Part shown: piece by piece, positions 6,411 through 11,915 of the stretch | How positions within the stretch are numbered: the stretch's first letter is position 1 | How the letters are laid out: each line of letters starts with the position of its first letter | DNA from: Pseudonocardiaceae bacterium | GTDB lineage: Bacteria; Actinomycetota; Actinomycetes; Mycobacteriales; Pseudonocardiaceae | DNA: 11,915 nt | Assembly (NCBI GenBank): GCA_025937115.1 | Contig: JAICSB010000052.1 | Location: 1 to 11,915, forward strand | Direction of reading: 5' to 3' | Translations under genes and position numbers: made by a program | Notes under the pieces: generated by a model | Told to the model about the DNA's origin: nothing | The model's input: only the letters and a program-made list of their open reading frames with translations | Databases searched by the model: none

Positions 6411-6448
6411 GTGGCGTTGAGTGCTATAACACTGTTTGCCACTCACGA
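6405..6448. repeat. 44-bp palindromic repeat, copy 2 (between convergent genes)
   Basis: The palindrome extends to 6403-6450: GCTCGTGAGTGGC (6403-6415) pairs perfectly with GCCACTCACGAGC (6438-6450), with a small inner AGTG/CACT stem in the loop. The 44-bp core aligns to 4926-4969 with seven mismatches. The TGA of the TetR gene (6408-6410) and the TGA of the DUF3107 gene (6443-6445) both sit within the arms, so the whole intergenic space is this element. A bidirectional terminator role is likely. Confidence 0.8.
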
Positions 6449-6673
6449 GCCGACGGAGAAGCCGACTCGGCGGCTGTCTCCTGGCCCGATCTCGATGTAG
6501 GCGATTCTCGCGATCGGCACCATGTACCGGCGACCCTTGTCGTCGATCATGGTCAGCATTCCCTGAGTGTTCCGCATCGCCTCGACGATCAGCGCCTCCA
6601 CCTCATCAGGCGAGTCCGCGGTAGACACCGTCAGCTCGCGAGGACTGTCCGCGACGCCAATCTTGACCTCCAC
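6443..6673 (-). CDS. Small DUF3107 protein (Rv3208A/TB9.4-like)
   Basis: A 76-residue acidic protein beginning VEVKIGVADSPREL. From memory it is close to the start of M. tuberculosis Rv3208A (TB9.4, a T-cell antigen), as are the DDKGRRYMVP, ARIAYIEIG and RRVGF segments. The family function is unknown. There is no signal peptide or membrane segment. The start is GTG at 6673, with GGAGG seven bases upstream; the frame stays open further upstream, but that part is not family-like. The protein ends right after GFSVGS, shorter than the mycobacterial form as I recall it (about 90 residues), because the palindromic repeat supplies the last Ser codon and stop. It lies 64 bp downstream of the ferritin-like gene on the same strand and could be co-transcribed with it. 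Confidence 0.9.
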   Translation of the reverse strand: MEVKIGVADSPRELTVSTADSPDEVEALIVEAMRNTQGMLTMIDDKGRRYMVPIARIAYIEIGPGDSRRVGFSVGS

Positions 6674-6737
6674 GCCAGAACCTCCACGGTGTGATCGAGC
6701 TGTGACACACCAGGCTAGTGGAGCCGTCCGCAAGCAC

Positions 6738-7403
6738 TCACCCCAGCCCGAGGGCAGCCATCCGACGACCGTGCAGAATCTCCACCCGGCGGACCAGGGT
6801 GGCCAGGCCAGCCGGGTCTCCGGAGCCGCAGACGATGAGATCAGCCAGCGCGTGACGTTCTGCCACGACGTGCTGGGCATTGGTCACCGCCTCGCCGAGC
6901 AGCCGGCGACCCCACAGTGCCAACCGGTCGCGCGTGGTCCGGCTCTGCTCGCAGGCGCTGCGCACCTCGCGCTCGGCGAACGCCGAATGGCCGGTGTCGG
7001 CCAGGACCTCCTTGACCAGTGCAGCGGTGGCGTCGTCTAGCCAGCCACCCATCTCACCGTAGAAATCCGCCGCCAGGCCGTCCCCGACGTAGACCTTCAC
7101 CAGCGACTCCAGCCAGGACCGGGGTGCCGTTGCGGTATGGAACGCTTCGATGCGCGCCACGAAGGGGCGCATCGCGTCGTCCACCGAGACACGCAAACCA
7201 CGTAGATGGCTCTCGAGCTGCCGGAAGTGCCCGATCTCAGCAGCCGCCATGCTGGCCATCGCCATCCTGCCGCTCAGTGTGGGCGCACGGCGGGCGTCCT
7301 GCGCGAGCCGATCGAAAGCTGACAGCTCTCCGCAGGCGAGGACCCCCAACAGGTCGACGATGCCCGCACGCGCCACATCCACGGCGCGAGCGTAGTGCTG
7401 CAT
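6738..7403 (-). CDS. Ferritin-like-fold protein, MiaE-like (Rv3210c-like)
   Basis: 221 residues, almost all helical. Candidate di-iron ligands fall in the expected order: Glu26 in the first helix, Glu56-x-x-His59 (AAEIGHF) in the second, an acidic residue in the third (Asp108, Asp114 or Glu117), and Asp136-x-x-His139 in the fourth, with Asp in place of the usual Glu. This matches the ferritin-like family related to tRNA-(ms2io6A) hydroxylase (MiaE_2, PF13794, from memory), to which Rv3210c belongs. True MiaE activity is not implied. The start is uncertain: ATG 7403 is used, GTG 7424 is in frame, and neither has a clear ribosome site. The gene is divergent from the helicase, as in M. tuberculosis. 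Confidence 0.88.
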   Translation of the reverse strand: MQHYARAVDVARAGIVDLLGVLACGELSAFDRLAQDARRAPTLSGRMAMASMAAAEIGHFRQLESHLRGLRVSVDDAMRPFVARIEAFHTATAPRSWLESLVKVYVGDGLAADFYGEMGGWLDDATAALVKEVLADTGHSAFAEREVRSACEQSRTTRDRLALWGRRLLGEAVTNAQHVVAERHALADLIVCGSGDPAGLATLVRRVEILHGRRMAALGLG

Positions 7404-7449
7404 TGTTGGAGTGTGCGGTGTCACGCGCACAGTTGACGTGGTTGAGGGG

Positions 7450-7455
7450 TATGAT
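7450..7455 (+). promoter_or_regulatory. Putative -10 element of the helicase operon
   Basis: TATGAT differs from TATAAT by one base and stands out in GC-rich DNA. A good -35 is missing at normal spacing; TTGACG at 7433-7438 is only 11 bases away. Transcription from about 7462 would give a leader of roughly 190 bases before the proposed start. Confidence 0.35.
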
Positions 7456-7461
7456 GTGTGC

Positions 7462-7651
7462 ACAGGGCGTGACCCGACCCGGTGATAAAATCCCGTGGCC
7501 ACGCGTCCCGCTCGGCGGTACACGCCGCCGAGCGCATGAAATTGAGCGCGGACCTGATGTATTCGTTCCCGGTTCTGCTGCGCCGTCCGGCGGCGCGGAG
7601 CTGGTCGAGCGAGACGGCGGTGGACGCGCCAGTACGAGAGAGGCGAGCACA
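7462..7651 (+). promoter_or_regulatory. Structured 5' leader of the helicase mRNA
   Basis: The segment has only about 59% G/C at third positions in the helicase frame and shows no family-like protein sequence, so it is probably untranslated. It holds two strong hairpins: CGCTCGGCGG (7509-7518) pairs with CCGCCGAGCG (7525-7534) around a six-base loop, and CTGCGCCG (7578-7585) pairs with CGGCGCGG (7591-7598), with one G-T pair, around TCCGG. GAGAGAGG at 7636-7643 is a plausible ribosome site. Long structured leaders are known for some cold-induced DEAD-box helicase mRNAs. A role in attenuation or autoregulation is inference. Confidence 0.45.
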
Positions 7652-9277
7652 CTGACCGTCAGCCAGACCACATTGCCCGAGACCCATCCCCTGGAGCGTC
7701 CCGACCCCGACACCCAAGCCAGTACCGAGAGTGATATCGACGAAACCTCGCCGCCCACGCCGCTGCAGGCTGGCGCACCGGTACGCGATGACTCTCCCAC
7801 CTTTGCCCAACTCGGTGTTCGCGACGAGATCGTCCGGACTCTGCGAGCAGTAGGCATCGAGCGCACCTTTGCTATTCAGGAACTCACCTTGCCGCTGGCG
7901 CTGGCCGGCGACGACCTCATCGGTCAGGCCCGCACCGGCACTGGCAAGACGCTCGGCTTCGGTGTGCCGCTGATCCAGCGGATCACCTCCGGAGACGTCG
8001 TTCTTGACGGCACCCCGCGCGCCCTGGTCGTCGTTCCGACCAGAGAGCTGTGCTTGCAGGTCAGCGCCGATCTCACCGCCGCGGGCCGGGATCTCGGCGT
8101 CCGGGTCCTTTCGATCTACGGCGGCCGACCTTACGAACCACAGATCAAGGCCCTGACCAGAGGGGTGGACCTGGTGGTCGGTACTCCGGGCCGGCTACTG
8201 GACCTTGCCGAACAGCGCCATCTGGTGCTGGGCAAGGTACGCGTACTGGTCCTCGACGAGGCCGATGAGATGCTCGACCTGGGCTTCCTGCCCGACATCG
8301 AGCGAATCCTGCGGATGGTGCCCGAGCAGCGCCAGACCATGCTGTTCTCGGCCACCATGCCGGGCCCGATCATCACGCTGGCCCGGACCTTCCTGACCCA
8401 ACCAACGCATATCCGCGCTGAGGAACCCGACGCAACCGCCATCCACGAGCTGACTAGGCAGTTCGTCTACCGGGCGCACGCGATGGACAAGGTCGAACTG
8501 CTGTCCCGGATGCTGCAGGCCCGCGATCGAGGCCTGACGATGATCTTCACCAGGACCAAGCGCACCGCGCAGAAGGTGGCCGACGAGCTCACCGAACGCG
8601 GTTTCGCGGCCGCAGCGGTGCACGGTGACCTCGGCCAGGGAGCCCGCGAGCAGGCGCTTCGCGCCTTCCGTTCGGAGAAGGTGGACGTGCTGGTCGCCAC
8701 CGACGTCGCGGCCCGCGGCATCGACGTCCCGGAGGTCACCCACGTCATCAACTACCAGTGTCCCGAAGACGAGAAGCCCTACGTGCACCGGATCGGGCGC
8801 ACCGGGCGGGCCGGCCGGGCCGGCGTCGCGATCACTCTCGTCGACTGGGACGAGGAAACCCGCTGGAAGTCGATCAGTGACGCGCTGGACCTCGGCATGC
8901 CGGAGCCCGCGGAGACCTACTCCACCTCGGAGCACCTGTTCAGCGACCTCGACATCCCCACCGACTCCACCGGGCGACTGCCGCTGGCCCGGCGCACCCG
9001 GGCCGGGCTGGGAGCCGAGCCCAGCGACGAAGCCGGCCGCCCCCGGCGTACCACTGGCATCGCGCGTGGCGTGCGCAGTGCACCCGCCGACAGTGCGCTT
9101 CCGCCGGTCCGCCGCCTGCGGCGGCGCACCCGTAACGGAGAGAGCGCCGAGACCGCGCCGCCCGCCGAGCACCCATGCGACCATGGTGACGTCGGGCCGC
9201 GCCGCCGACGTCGGCGCAGCCGGGGCCGCAGCGCCGGCACCGGGGAGCACGGCAGCCAGCCCCGCGCCGCAGGCTAA
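7652..9277 (+). CDS. rhlE: DEAD-box RNA helicase, RhlE-like (Rv3211-like)
   Basis: 541 residues if translation begins at CTG 7652. All DEAD-box motifs are present: Q motif (Phe51 and Gln76 in FAIQELTLP), I ARTGTGKT (93-100), Ia PTREL, Ib [14 protein letters not shown] (202-205), III SAT (233-235), [17 protein letters not shown] and [10 protein letters not shown] (379-386). The tail from about 440 is basic and disordered, with a run of Arg near 517-522, typical of RNA-binding extensions. The start is uncertain: no ATG, GTG or TTG lies near the family N-terminus except TTG 7673, while CTG 7652 has GAGAGAGG eight bases upstream. The upstream in-frame ATG 7451 and GTG 7469 would translate a weakly coding leader. 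Expected role: RNA unwinding in ribosome assembly or RNA decay. Confidence 0.95.
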   Translation: MTVSQTTLPETHPLERPDPDTQASTESDIDETSPPTPLQAGAPVRDDSPTFAQLGVRDEIVRTLRAVGIERTFAIQELTLPLALAGDDLIGQARTGTGKTLGFGVPLIQRITSGDVVLDGTPRALVVVPTRELCLQVSADLTAAGRDLGVRVLSIYGGRPYEPQIKALTRGVDLVVGTPGRLLDLAEQRHLVLGKVRVLVLDEADEMLDLGFLPDIERILRMVPEQRQTMLFSATMPGPIITLARTFLTQPTHIRAEEPDATAIHELTRQFVYRAHAMDKVELLSRMLQARDRGLTMIFTRTKRTAQKVADELTERGFAAAAVHGDLGQGAREQALRAFRSEKVDVLVATDVAARGIDVPEVTHVINYQCPEDEKPYVHRIGRTGRAGRAGVAITLVDWDEETRWKSISDALDLGMPEPAETYSTSEHLFSDLDIPTDSTGRLPLARRTRAGLGAEPSDEAGRPRRTTGIARGVRSAPADSALPPVRRLRRRTRNGESAETAPPAEHPCDHGDVGPRRRRRRSRGRSAGTGEHGSQPRAAG

Positions 9278-9289
9278 TCCAGCGGTCGG

Positions 9290-10516
9290 ATGCTCGCGCC
9301 GGAACGCCGCACCCGGTGGGACCTCACCGCTGCCGCGGTGGTGGCTGTGGCTGTGCTCGCCGTGGCCGCCGCACTGTGGTGGACCAGTGACGCGCGCCGC
9401 ACCACGCTGACCACCGCCGCCAGCCCCGCACCGGGTACAGCCGCGGGGTCCGGGTCATTGCCAACGGCGCTGACGGAGGCCTGGCGAGCGCCAAGTCCAG
9501 CGACCCCGGTCCCGCTAGCGGCGGACGGCACGGCGGTCACCGGTGCCGCAGGCGTGGTAGCGGGACGGGACCTGCACACCGGCGCGGTGCGCTGGAGTTA
9601 CCGGCGCGACCGACCGCTGTGTACCGTGGCCGCCGCATTTCAGCACGTGGTAGCGGTTTACCAGCGCAGCGAGACGTGCAGCGAGGTGACCGCCCTGGGT
9701 TGGGTCGACGGTCGGCGTGGACCACAACGCACCGGTCCGGTGGAGGCGCCGACCCGGCTGGTCGCCGCCGGTAACCAGTTGGCCGCCACTGGCCGTCGCT
9801 ACCTGGAGGTATGGCGCTCCGACCTGGTGCGCACCCTGGCCTATGGGCGGCTGCCGACCCCCGTGCAGCCTGCGACCCAACCCCGACCAGACTGCGTGCA
9901 CGACTCGATGGCCCTCAGTAATCCCAAACTGGGCGGTGGCAAGCTGGCCGTGGTGGAGCAGTGTCCCGGGGAGCGGGTGCGGCTCACCGTGCAACGGTCC
10001 GATCCCAAAGAGCCCGACCACCCCGAGGTGACGTTCAGCACGCTACTTCCGGGTCAACAGGCCCAGGTCATCGCGATGAGCGGGGAACGGGTGGCCGTGG
10101 CGCTGCCCGACCCGGCCCGATTGGCCGTGCTCGACGGCCAGGGCAAGGAGGTAGCCGAGTACCCGCTGGCGGTCCCGAACACCGACCTGCGCGGCAGTCC
10201 GCCTGGCGGGCTGGCCGATGTCACCGAGACACCCACTGAGATTTACTGGTTCACCGGCTCGGCCACTGTCGCATTAGACATCGCTGACCTGCGGCCACGG
10301 TGGACCCGAGTGGGATCGCTGGGCACCGGGTCGGAGGTCGCCGGGCGGCTGCTGCTACCGGTGCCGGGTGCGCTAGCCGTGCTGGACACCACCACCGGAG
10401 CGCAGCTCGGCGCGCTGCCGGTGGACCGCGGCGGCTACCGCGGCCCAGTGGGTACCGCCAGCTCCGGGGGTGTGGTGCTGGAGCAACGCGGCGACACCCT
10501 GGTAGCGCTGCGCTGA
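9290..10516 (+). CDS. Membrane-anchored extracytoplasmic beta-propeller-like protein (Rv3212-like)
   Basis: 408 residues. A single N-terminal transmembrane segment (about 13-31) follows a short basic start, so most of the protein should lie outside the membrane. An Ala/Thr/Pro/Ser-rich linker (about 35-60) leads to a domain of repeated beta blades resembling PQQ/quinoprotein propellers: GRDLHTGAVRWSYR, LAVLDGQGKEVAEY, ALDIADLRPRW and AVLDTTTGAQLGALP. Four cysteines (111, 130, 202, 225) could form two disulfides. No catalytic or PQQ-ligand set is evident. The ATG at 9290 is 12 bp after the helicase stop, so the genes are likely co-transcribed, and the same order is found for Rv3211-Rv3212 in M. 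tuberculosis. The function is unknown; an envelope scaffold or binding role is a guess. Confidence 0.88.
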   Translation: MLAPERRTRWDLTAAAVVAVAVLAVAAALWWTSDARRTTLTTAASPAPGTAAGSGSLPTALTEAWRAPSPATPVPLAADGTAVTGAAGVVAGRDLHTGAVRWSYRRDRPLCTVAAAFQHVVAVYQRSETCSEVTALGWVDGRRGPQRTGPVEAPTRLVAAGNQLAATGRRYLEVWRSDLVRTLAYGRLPTPVQPATQPRPDCVHDSMALSNPKLGGGKLAVVEQCPGERVRLTVQRSDPKEPDHPEVTFSTLLPGQQAQVIAMSGERVAVALPDPARLAVLDGQGKEVAEYPLAVPNTDLRGSPPGGLADVTETPTEIYWFTGSATVALDIADLRPRWTRVGSLGTGSEVAGRLLLPVPGALAVLDTTTGAQLGALPVDRGGYRGPVGTASSGGVVLEQRGDTLVALR

Positions 10517-10543
10517 GCTTGCGACTCGTAATCTCGTAAGCTC
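10515..10543 (+). terminator. Hairpin between the propeller and hydrolase genes
   Basis: GAGCTTGCGA (10515-10524) pairs with TCGTAAGCTC (10534-10543), nine of ten positions matched, around a nine-base loop. It begins inside the stop codon of the propeller gene (10514-10516) and ends seven bases before the GTG of the next gene. There is no T-run. It may attenuate read-through or control translation of the hydrolase. Confidence 0.45.
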
Positions 10544-10549
10544 GACCCG

Positions 10550-11428
10550 GTGACGGCATCACAGATCACTCCGCACGGCGCCAGCCGCGTACAGGTGACG
10601 GTGCCCGGAGCCGAACTGGCGGCGCTGCGCGGCCGACCCGCTGAGCCCGTCGGTGCCGTGGCCGTGCTGGTGCCGGGATACACCGGATCCAAAGAGGACT
10701 TTGCGGCCCTGCTGGATCCGCTATGCCGGGCAGGTCTGTCCGTGCTGGCGCTGGACCTTCCCGGGCAGTACGAGTCCCCTGGTCCGCGCTGCGAACAGGA
10801 CTATTACCCCGACCCGTTGGGTCGGACCATCGCGGCCCTGGTGGCTGAGCTGGCCGCCGACGGCGAAGTGCTGCTGCTAGGGCACTCCTACGGGGGGTTG
10901 GTGGCTCGAGCGGCGGTGCTCGCCGGCGCCCCGGTGACTGGGCTGGTCTTGCTCGACTCGGGTCCAGGCGGGTTGCCCCCAGGACAGCGCCGGGAGTTGC
11001 TCGACGCCACCGAGCCGGTGATGCGTTCCCAAGGCAGCGAGACCGTCCTGAGGCTGCTCGAAGCTCGCAACGGAATCGTCGAACCGGCCGAACTGGCCGC
11101 GCTGCTGCGAGCCCGCTTCCTCGGCTCGTCCAGCGTCGGCCTGCTCGGAATGGCGACCGGCCTGCGCACCGAGCCCGACCGGGTCACTGAGCTGGCCACC
11201 GCCCTGCGCACCCGCGCGATCCCCTGTTTGGTCGCCTTCGGCGAATCCGATGACGCGTGGCCGGTGCTGGTGCAGCGCGATATGGCGGCCCGGCTGGGCG
11301 CTGACGTCGCGATGATCCCGGATGCCGCACACTCACCGGCCATCGAGAATCCACAAGCTCTGCTCGACGTGCTGCTGCCAACCTGGATGGCCTGGCTCGC
11401 TGCTACGTTGCCGCCCTTAGTCGGCTGA
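10550..11428 (+). CDS. Alpha/beta-fold hydrolase
   Basis: A 292-residue serine hydrolase. VPGYTGSKEDF (41-51) forms the oxyanion region with Pro-Gly in place of the common His-Gly, GHSYGG places the nucleophile at Ser113, the acid is Asp234 or Asp235 (GESDDAWP), and the base is His261 (AAHSPAIENP). There is no signal peptide, so it is probably cytoplasmic. The GTG at 10550 is used; no strong ribosome site precedes it, and the hairpin at 10515-10543 may affect initiation. It follows the propeller gene by 33 bp and is likely the third gene of the helicase operon. It shares only the fold motifs with the hydrolases at 168-1151 and 1940-3076. Substrate unknown; VPGYTGSKEDF-type enzymes are usually annotated simply as alpha/beta hydrolases. 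Confidence 0.9.
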   Translation: MTASQITPHGASRVQVTVPGAELAALRGRPAEPVGAVAVLVPGYTGSKEDFAALLDPLCRAGLSVLALDLPGQYESPGPRCEQDYYPDPLGRTIAALVAELAADGEVLLLGHSYGGLVARAAVLAGAPVTGLVLLDSGPGGLPPGQRRELLDATEPVMRSQGSETVLRLLEARNGIVEPAELAALLRARFLGSSSVGLLGMATGLRTEPDRVTELATALRTRAIPCLVAFGESDDAWPVLVQRDMAARLGADVAMIPDAAHSPAIENPQALLDVLLPTWMAWLAATLPPLVG

Positions 11429-11448
11429 TCGCGATGATCGCTGTTTGC

Positions 11449-11474
11449 GTGACTCAGACGACATGTCGTGTCAC
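11449..11474. terminator. Hairpin downstream of the helicase operon
   Basis: A 12-bp perfect palindrome, ACGACATGTCGT (11458-11469), is flanked by GTGAC (11449-11453) and GTCAC (11470-11474), giving an interrupted stem with a TCAG bulge on the left. It lies 20 bp after the stop of the last + strand gene and before the convergent membrane-protein gene. A shorter palindrome, GCGATGATCGC, is at 11431-11441. CTGTTTGC just before it (11441-11448) also occurs in the 44-bp repeats. Likely 3'-end formation. Confidence 0.4.
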
Positions 11475-11539
11475 TTCCGGCACACAAAGGGTGATCATGG
11501 TGTCCGCGCCGCTCGCCTGCTAAGGCCTAGTCACCTGGC

Positions 11540-11911
11540 TCAGGCCCACCAGCCGAACCAGAGGACGCAGGCCGTGAGCAGCACGACCACGTAGGAGGCC
11601 AGGGCTGCGGTGCGGCCTCGACAGCGGTCGGCGACCAGCTGCAACGCAACCGCGACCGCAGCCGCGACCCCGTGACCGGCAACCGTCGCCAGGCCTGGTC
11701 CGGGCCGGCCTGCTGTACTGGCCAGCCACTGCGCCACGCAGAGCGCGATCGCAAGCACCACCAGACCCCCGGCCAGCACACCGGACAGCCCGCGCGAGAG
11801 GCGCTCACCGAGGTGCGGCGCGGTCACGGCGCAAGCAGCGCCCATGGCCGGAGCTCTGGTGCACTGGCCCGGCCCTCGGGGCAGTGCCGCCGGAAGTCGC
11901 ACCATGAGCAA
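11540..11911 (-). CDS. Small integral membrane protein, start uncertain (may continue past window end)
   Basis: The frame ends with TGA at 11540-11542 and is open to the window edge. Three hydrophobic segments are visible: one around LSGVLAGGLVVLAIALCVAQ, one around VAGHGVAAAVAVALQLVA and a C-terminal one, ASYVVVLLTACVLWFGWWA, ending the protein right at the third helix. I do not recognise a family. Possible starts are TTG 11911, ATG 11905 and ATG 11845 (leaving 101 residues); none has a clear ribosome site, and the true start may lie outside the window. The region before the first helix (PRGPGQCTRAP) is not family-like, which favours 11845. It converges on the helicase operon. Confidence 0.6.
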   Translation of the reverse strand: MLMVRLPAALPRGPGQCTRAPAMGAACAVTAPHLGERLSRGLSGVLAGGLVVLAIALCVAQWLASTAGRPGPGLATVAGHGVAAAVAVALQLVADRCRGRTAALASYVVVLLTACVLWFGWWA

Positions 11912-11915
11912 GCCC

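Noticed and set aside
6712..6746. Possible third copy of the TGAGTG palindrome at the ferritin-like gene end
   Set aside because: Only AGTG/CACT pairs and the inner sequence does not match the 44-bp repeat; too weak to call.
7433..7455. TTGACG and TATGAT read as a full promoter
   Set aside because: The spacer is 11 bases, too short for a standard sigma-70-type promoter. Only the -10-like hexamer was kept, at low confidence.
7019..7651. Upstream extension of the helicase frame
   Set aside because: It runs antisense through the ferritin-like gene and across a putative promoter and leader; homologous helicases begin about 40-60 residues before the Q motif.
8195..9250. Minus-strand open frame of 351 codons
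   Set aside because: It is antisense to the DEAD-box helicase, whose motifs are complete. The translation is Gly/Arg-rich shadow sequence.

Overview
The window is about 11.9 kb of high-GC DNA with dense, short-spaced genes, GTG/TTG starts, possible leaderless promoters and alanine/arginine-rich proteins. This points to an actinomycete. From memory, several gene products match the Mycobacterium tuberculosis Rv3208-Rv3212 neighbourhood: a TetR regulator (Rv3208), the small DUF3107 protein (Rv3208A/TB9.4), a ferritin-like/MiaE-like protein (Rv3210c), the DEAD-box helicase RhlE (Rv3211) and a membrane-anchored propeller protein (Rv3212). The organism is probably a mycobacterial relative such as a Pseudonocardiaceae member. 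No database was searched.

Layout. 1-110: probable tail of a + strand gene with a hairpin over its stop. 168-1151 (-): alpha/beta hydrolase, divergent from 1227-1889 (+), the Rv3208-like TetR. 1940-5665 (-): a likely four-gene unit, read right to left: OmpR-type response regulator, sensor histidine kinase, VOC-fold enzyme, and a fusion of a phospholipase/carboxylesterase-type hydrolase with a 'luciferase' (DUF5519-like) domain. 5760-6410 (+): a second TetR regulator, divergent from the response regulator, with two tandem 15-bp inverted repeats at its start. 6443-7403 (-): ferritin-like protein, then DUF3107. 7450-11428 (+): a helicase with a structured leader, then the propeller protein, then a third alpha/beta hydrolase. 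11540 to the end (-): a small membrane protein.

How it fits together. The block from about 1940 to 6410 (two-component system, VOC enzyme, hydrolase-luciferase fusion, second TetR) separates two genes that are neighbours in M. tuberculosis. It looks like a self-contained signal-and-detoxify cassette. A VOC dioxygenase-like enzyme beside an MhqD-like hydrolase recalls the quinone/hydroquinone resistance genes of Bacillus subtilis; the link is by analogy only.

A second theme is that palindromes straddle gene ends. At 83-110, 1884-1945, 4926-4969, 6405-6448 and 10515-10543, stop codons lie inside hairpin arms. The 4926 and 6405 elements are 44-bp copies of one repeat (37 of 44 bases identical). 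I saw no tRNA, rRNA, CRISPR array or transposase, and no gene-free stretch longer than about 300 bases.
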